This document shows positions 12,673 to 12,809 of a stretch of DNA of 12,809 nucleotides, piece by piece; position 1 is the first letter of the stretch, and every line of letters starts with the position of its first letter. The notes beneath the pieces were generated by a model. The model was not told the origin of the DNA. It searched no databases and was given only the letters and a program-made list of their open reading frames with translations. The position numbers and the translations under genes were made by a program. This DNA is from an uncultured Erysipelotrichaceae bacterium (GTDB lineage Bacteria > Bacillota_I > Bacilli_A > RF39 > UBA660): NCBI GenBank assembly GCA_902795755.1, contig CADBMO010000008.1:1-12809 (forward strand), read 5' to 3'.

Positions 12673-12809
12673 ATGGATAAAAAAACTGCTGTTATTGAAT
12701 CCGCAAGACAATTGTTTACTTTGTATGGTTATAAAAAAGTATCAATGGATGAAATAGCTAGGGAATCAAACGTTACCAAAAAAACTATTTATACATATTT
12801 TAAAGATAA
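12673..12809 (+). CDS. TetR-family transcriptional regulator, N-terminal 45 residues (cut by window edge)
   Basis: The visible protein starts MDKKTAVIESARQLFTLYGY and continues KKVSMDEIARESNVTKKTIYTYFKD. This is the classic TetR N-terminal DNA-binding domain: helix 1 with A-x-x-LF-x-x-YGY, then the helix-turn-helix (MDEIARESNVTKKTIYTYFKD) with the near-invariant tyrosine and YF-K end. TAGGAGG (12661-12667) is 5 nt before the ATG. The ligand-binding half lies outside the window, so its effector and targets cannot be named. A preceding terminator and its own promoter make it independent of the beta-helix operon. The gene downstream is probably its target, often an efflux pump in this family. 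Confidence 0.93.
   Translation, partial: MDKKTAVIESARQLFTLYGYKKVSMDEIARESNVTKKTIYTYFKD

Overview
The window is a low-G+C (by eye about 27-30%) bacterial chromosome segment. All eleven genes whose 3' end is visible stop with TAA, tryptophan is read from TGG, and no in-frame TGA interrupts the long genes, so the standard bacterial code fits. Strong Shine-Dalgarno sites, SigA-type promoters, U-tract terminators, a penicillin-binding-type D,D-carboxypeptidase (so the cell has peptidoglycan) and an LppM-like exported protein point to a Bacillota lineage, probably a Bacilli- or Clostridia-related gut or host-associated organism. That placement is inference. I see no phage, insertion sequence, CRISPR or RNA gene.

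Layout. 1-632: 3' end of an exported, membrane-anchored protein with a Pro/Ala/Glu/Val repeat tail, then a terminator. 634-4450: a GT2 membrane glycosyltransferase, an acyl-CoA synthetase and, in a 1-base stop/start overlap, an acyltransferase-fold protein related to 2-oxoacid dehydrogenase E2 but without a lipoyl domain and with Glu at the catalytic His position; a terminator follows. 4510-8464: a PMCA/SERCA-type calcium P-type ATPase and a D,D-carboxypeptidase, each with its own promoter, ending in a bidirectional terminator shared with a small convergent membrane-protein gene (8471-8725, minus). 8748-12591: a divergent promoter pair, then an OmpR-type response regulator, a sensor kinase, a small Q/N/P/S-rich membrane-anchored protein and a membrane-anchored beta-helix surface protein. 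12602-12809: a SigA promoter, a 33-bp imperfect palindrome and the start of a TetR-family regulator cut by the window edge.

How the parts fit. The most interesting unit is the two-component/beta-helix locus. A 19-bp element, TTTAATRTTYATTTAATAR (two TTTAAT half-sites 11 bp apart, the usual OmpR/PhoB-class geometry), lies upstream of the response regulator (8802-8820) and again upstream of the small-protein/beta-helix operon (10812-10830). This suggests that the regulator controls both itself and the surface proteins. The second unit worth attention is the acyl-CoA synthetase plus lipoyl-free 'E2' pair, perhaps an acyl activation/transfer module for an envelope molecule made with the adjacent glycosyltransferase. 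Across the window several genes share one compact promoter design: an extended -10 (TGTTATAAT or a close variant) 16-22 nt before the start codon, leaving a 5' leader barely longer than the Shine-Dalgarno site.
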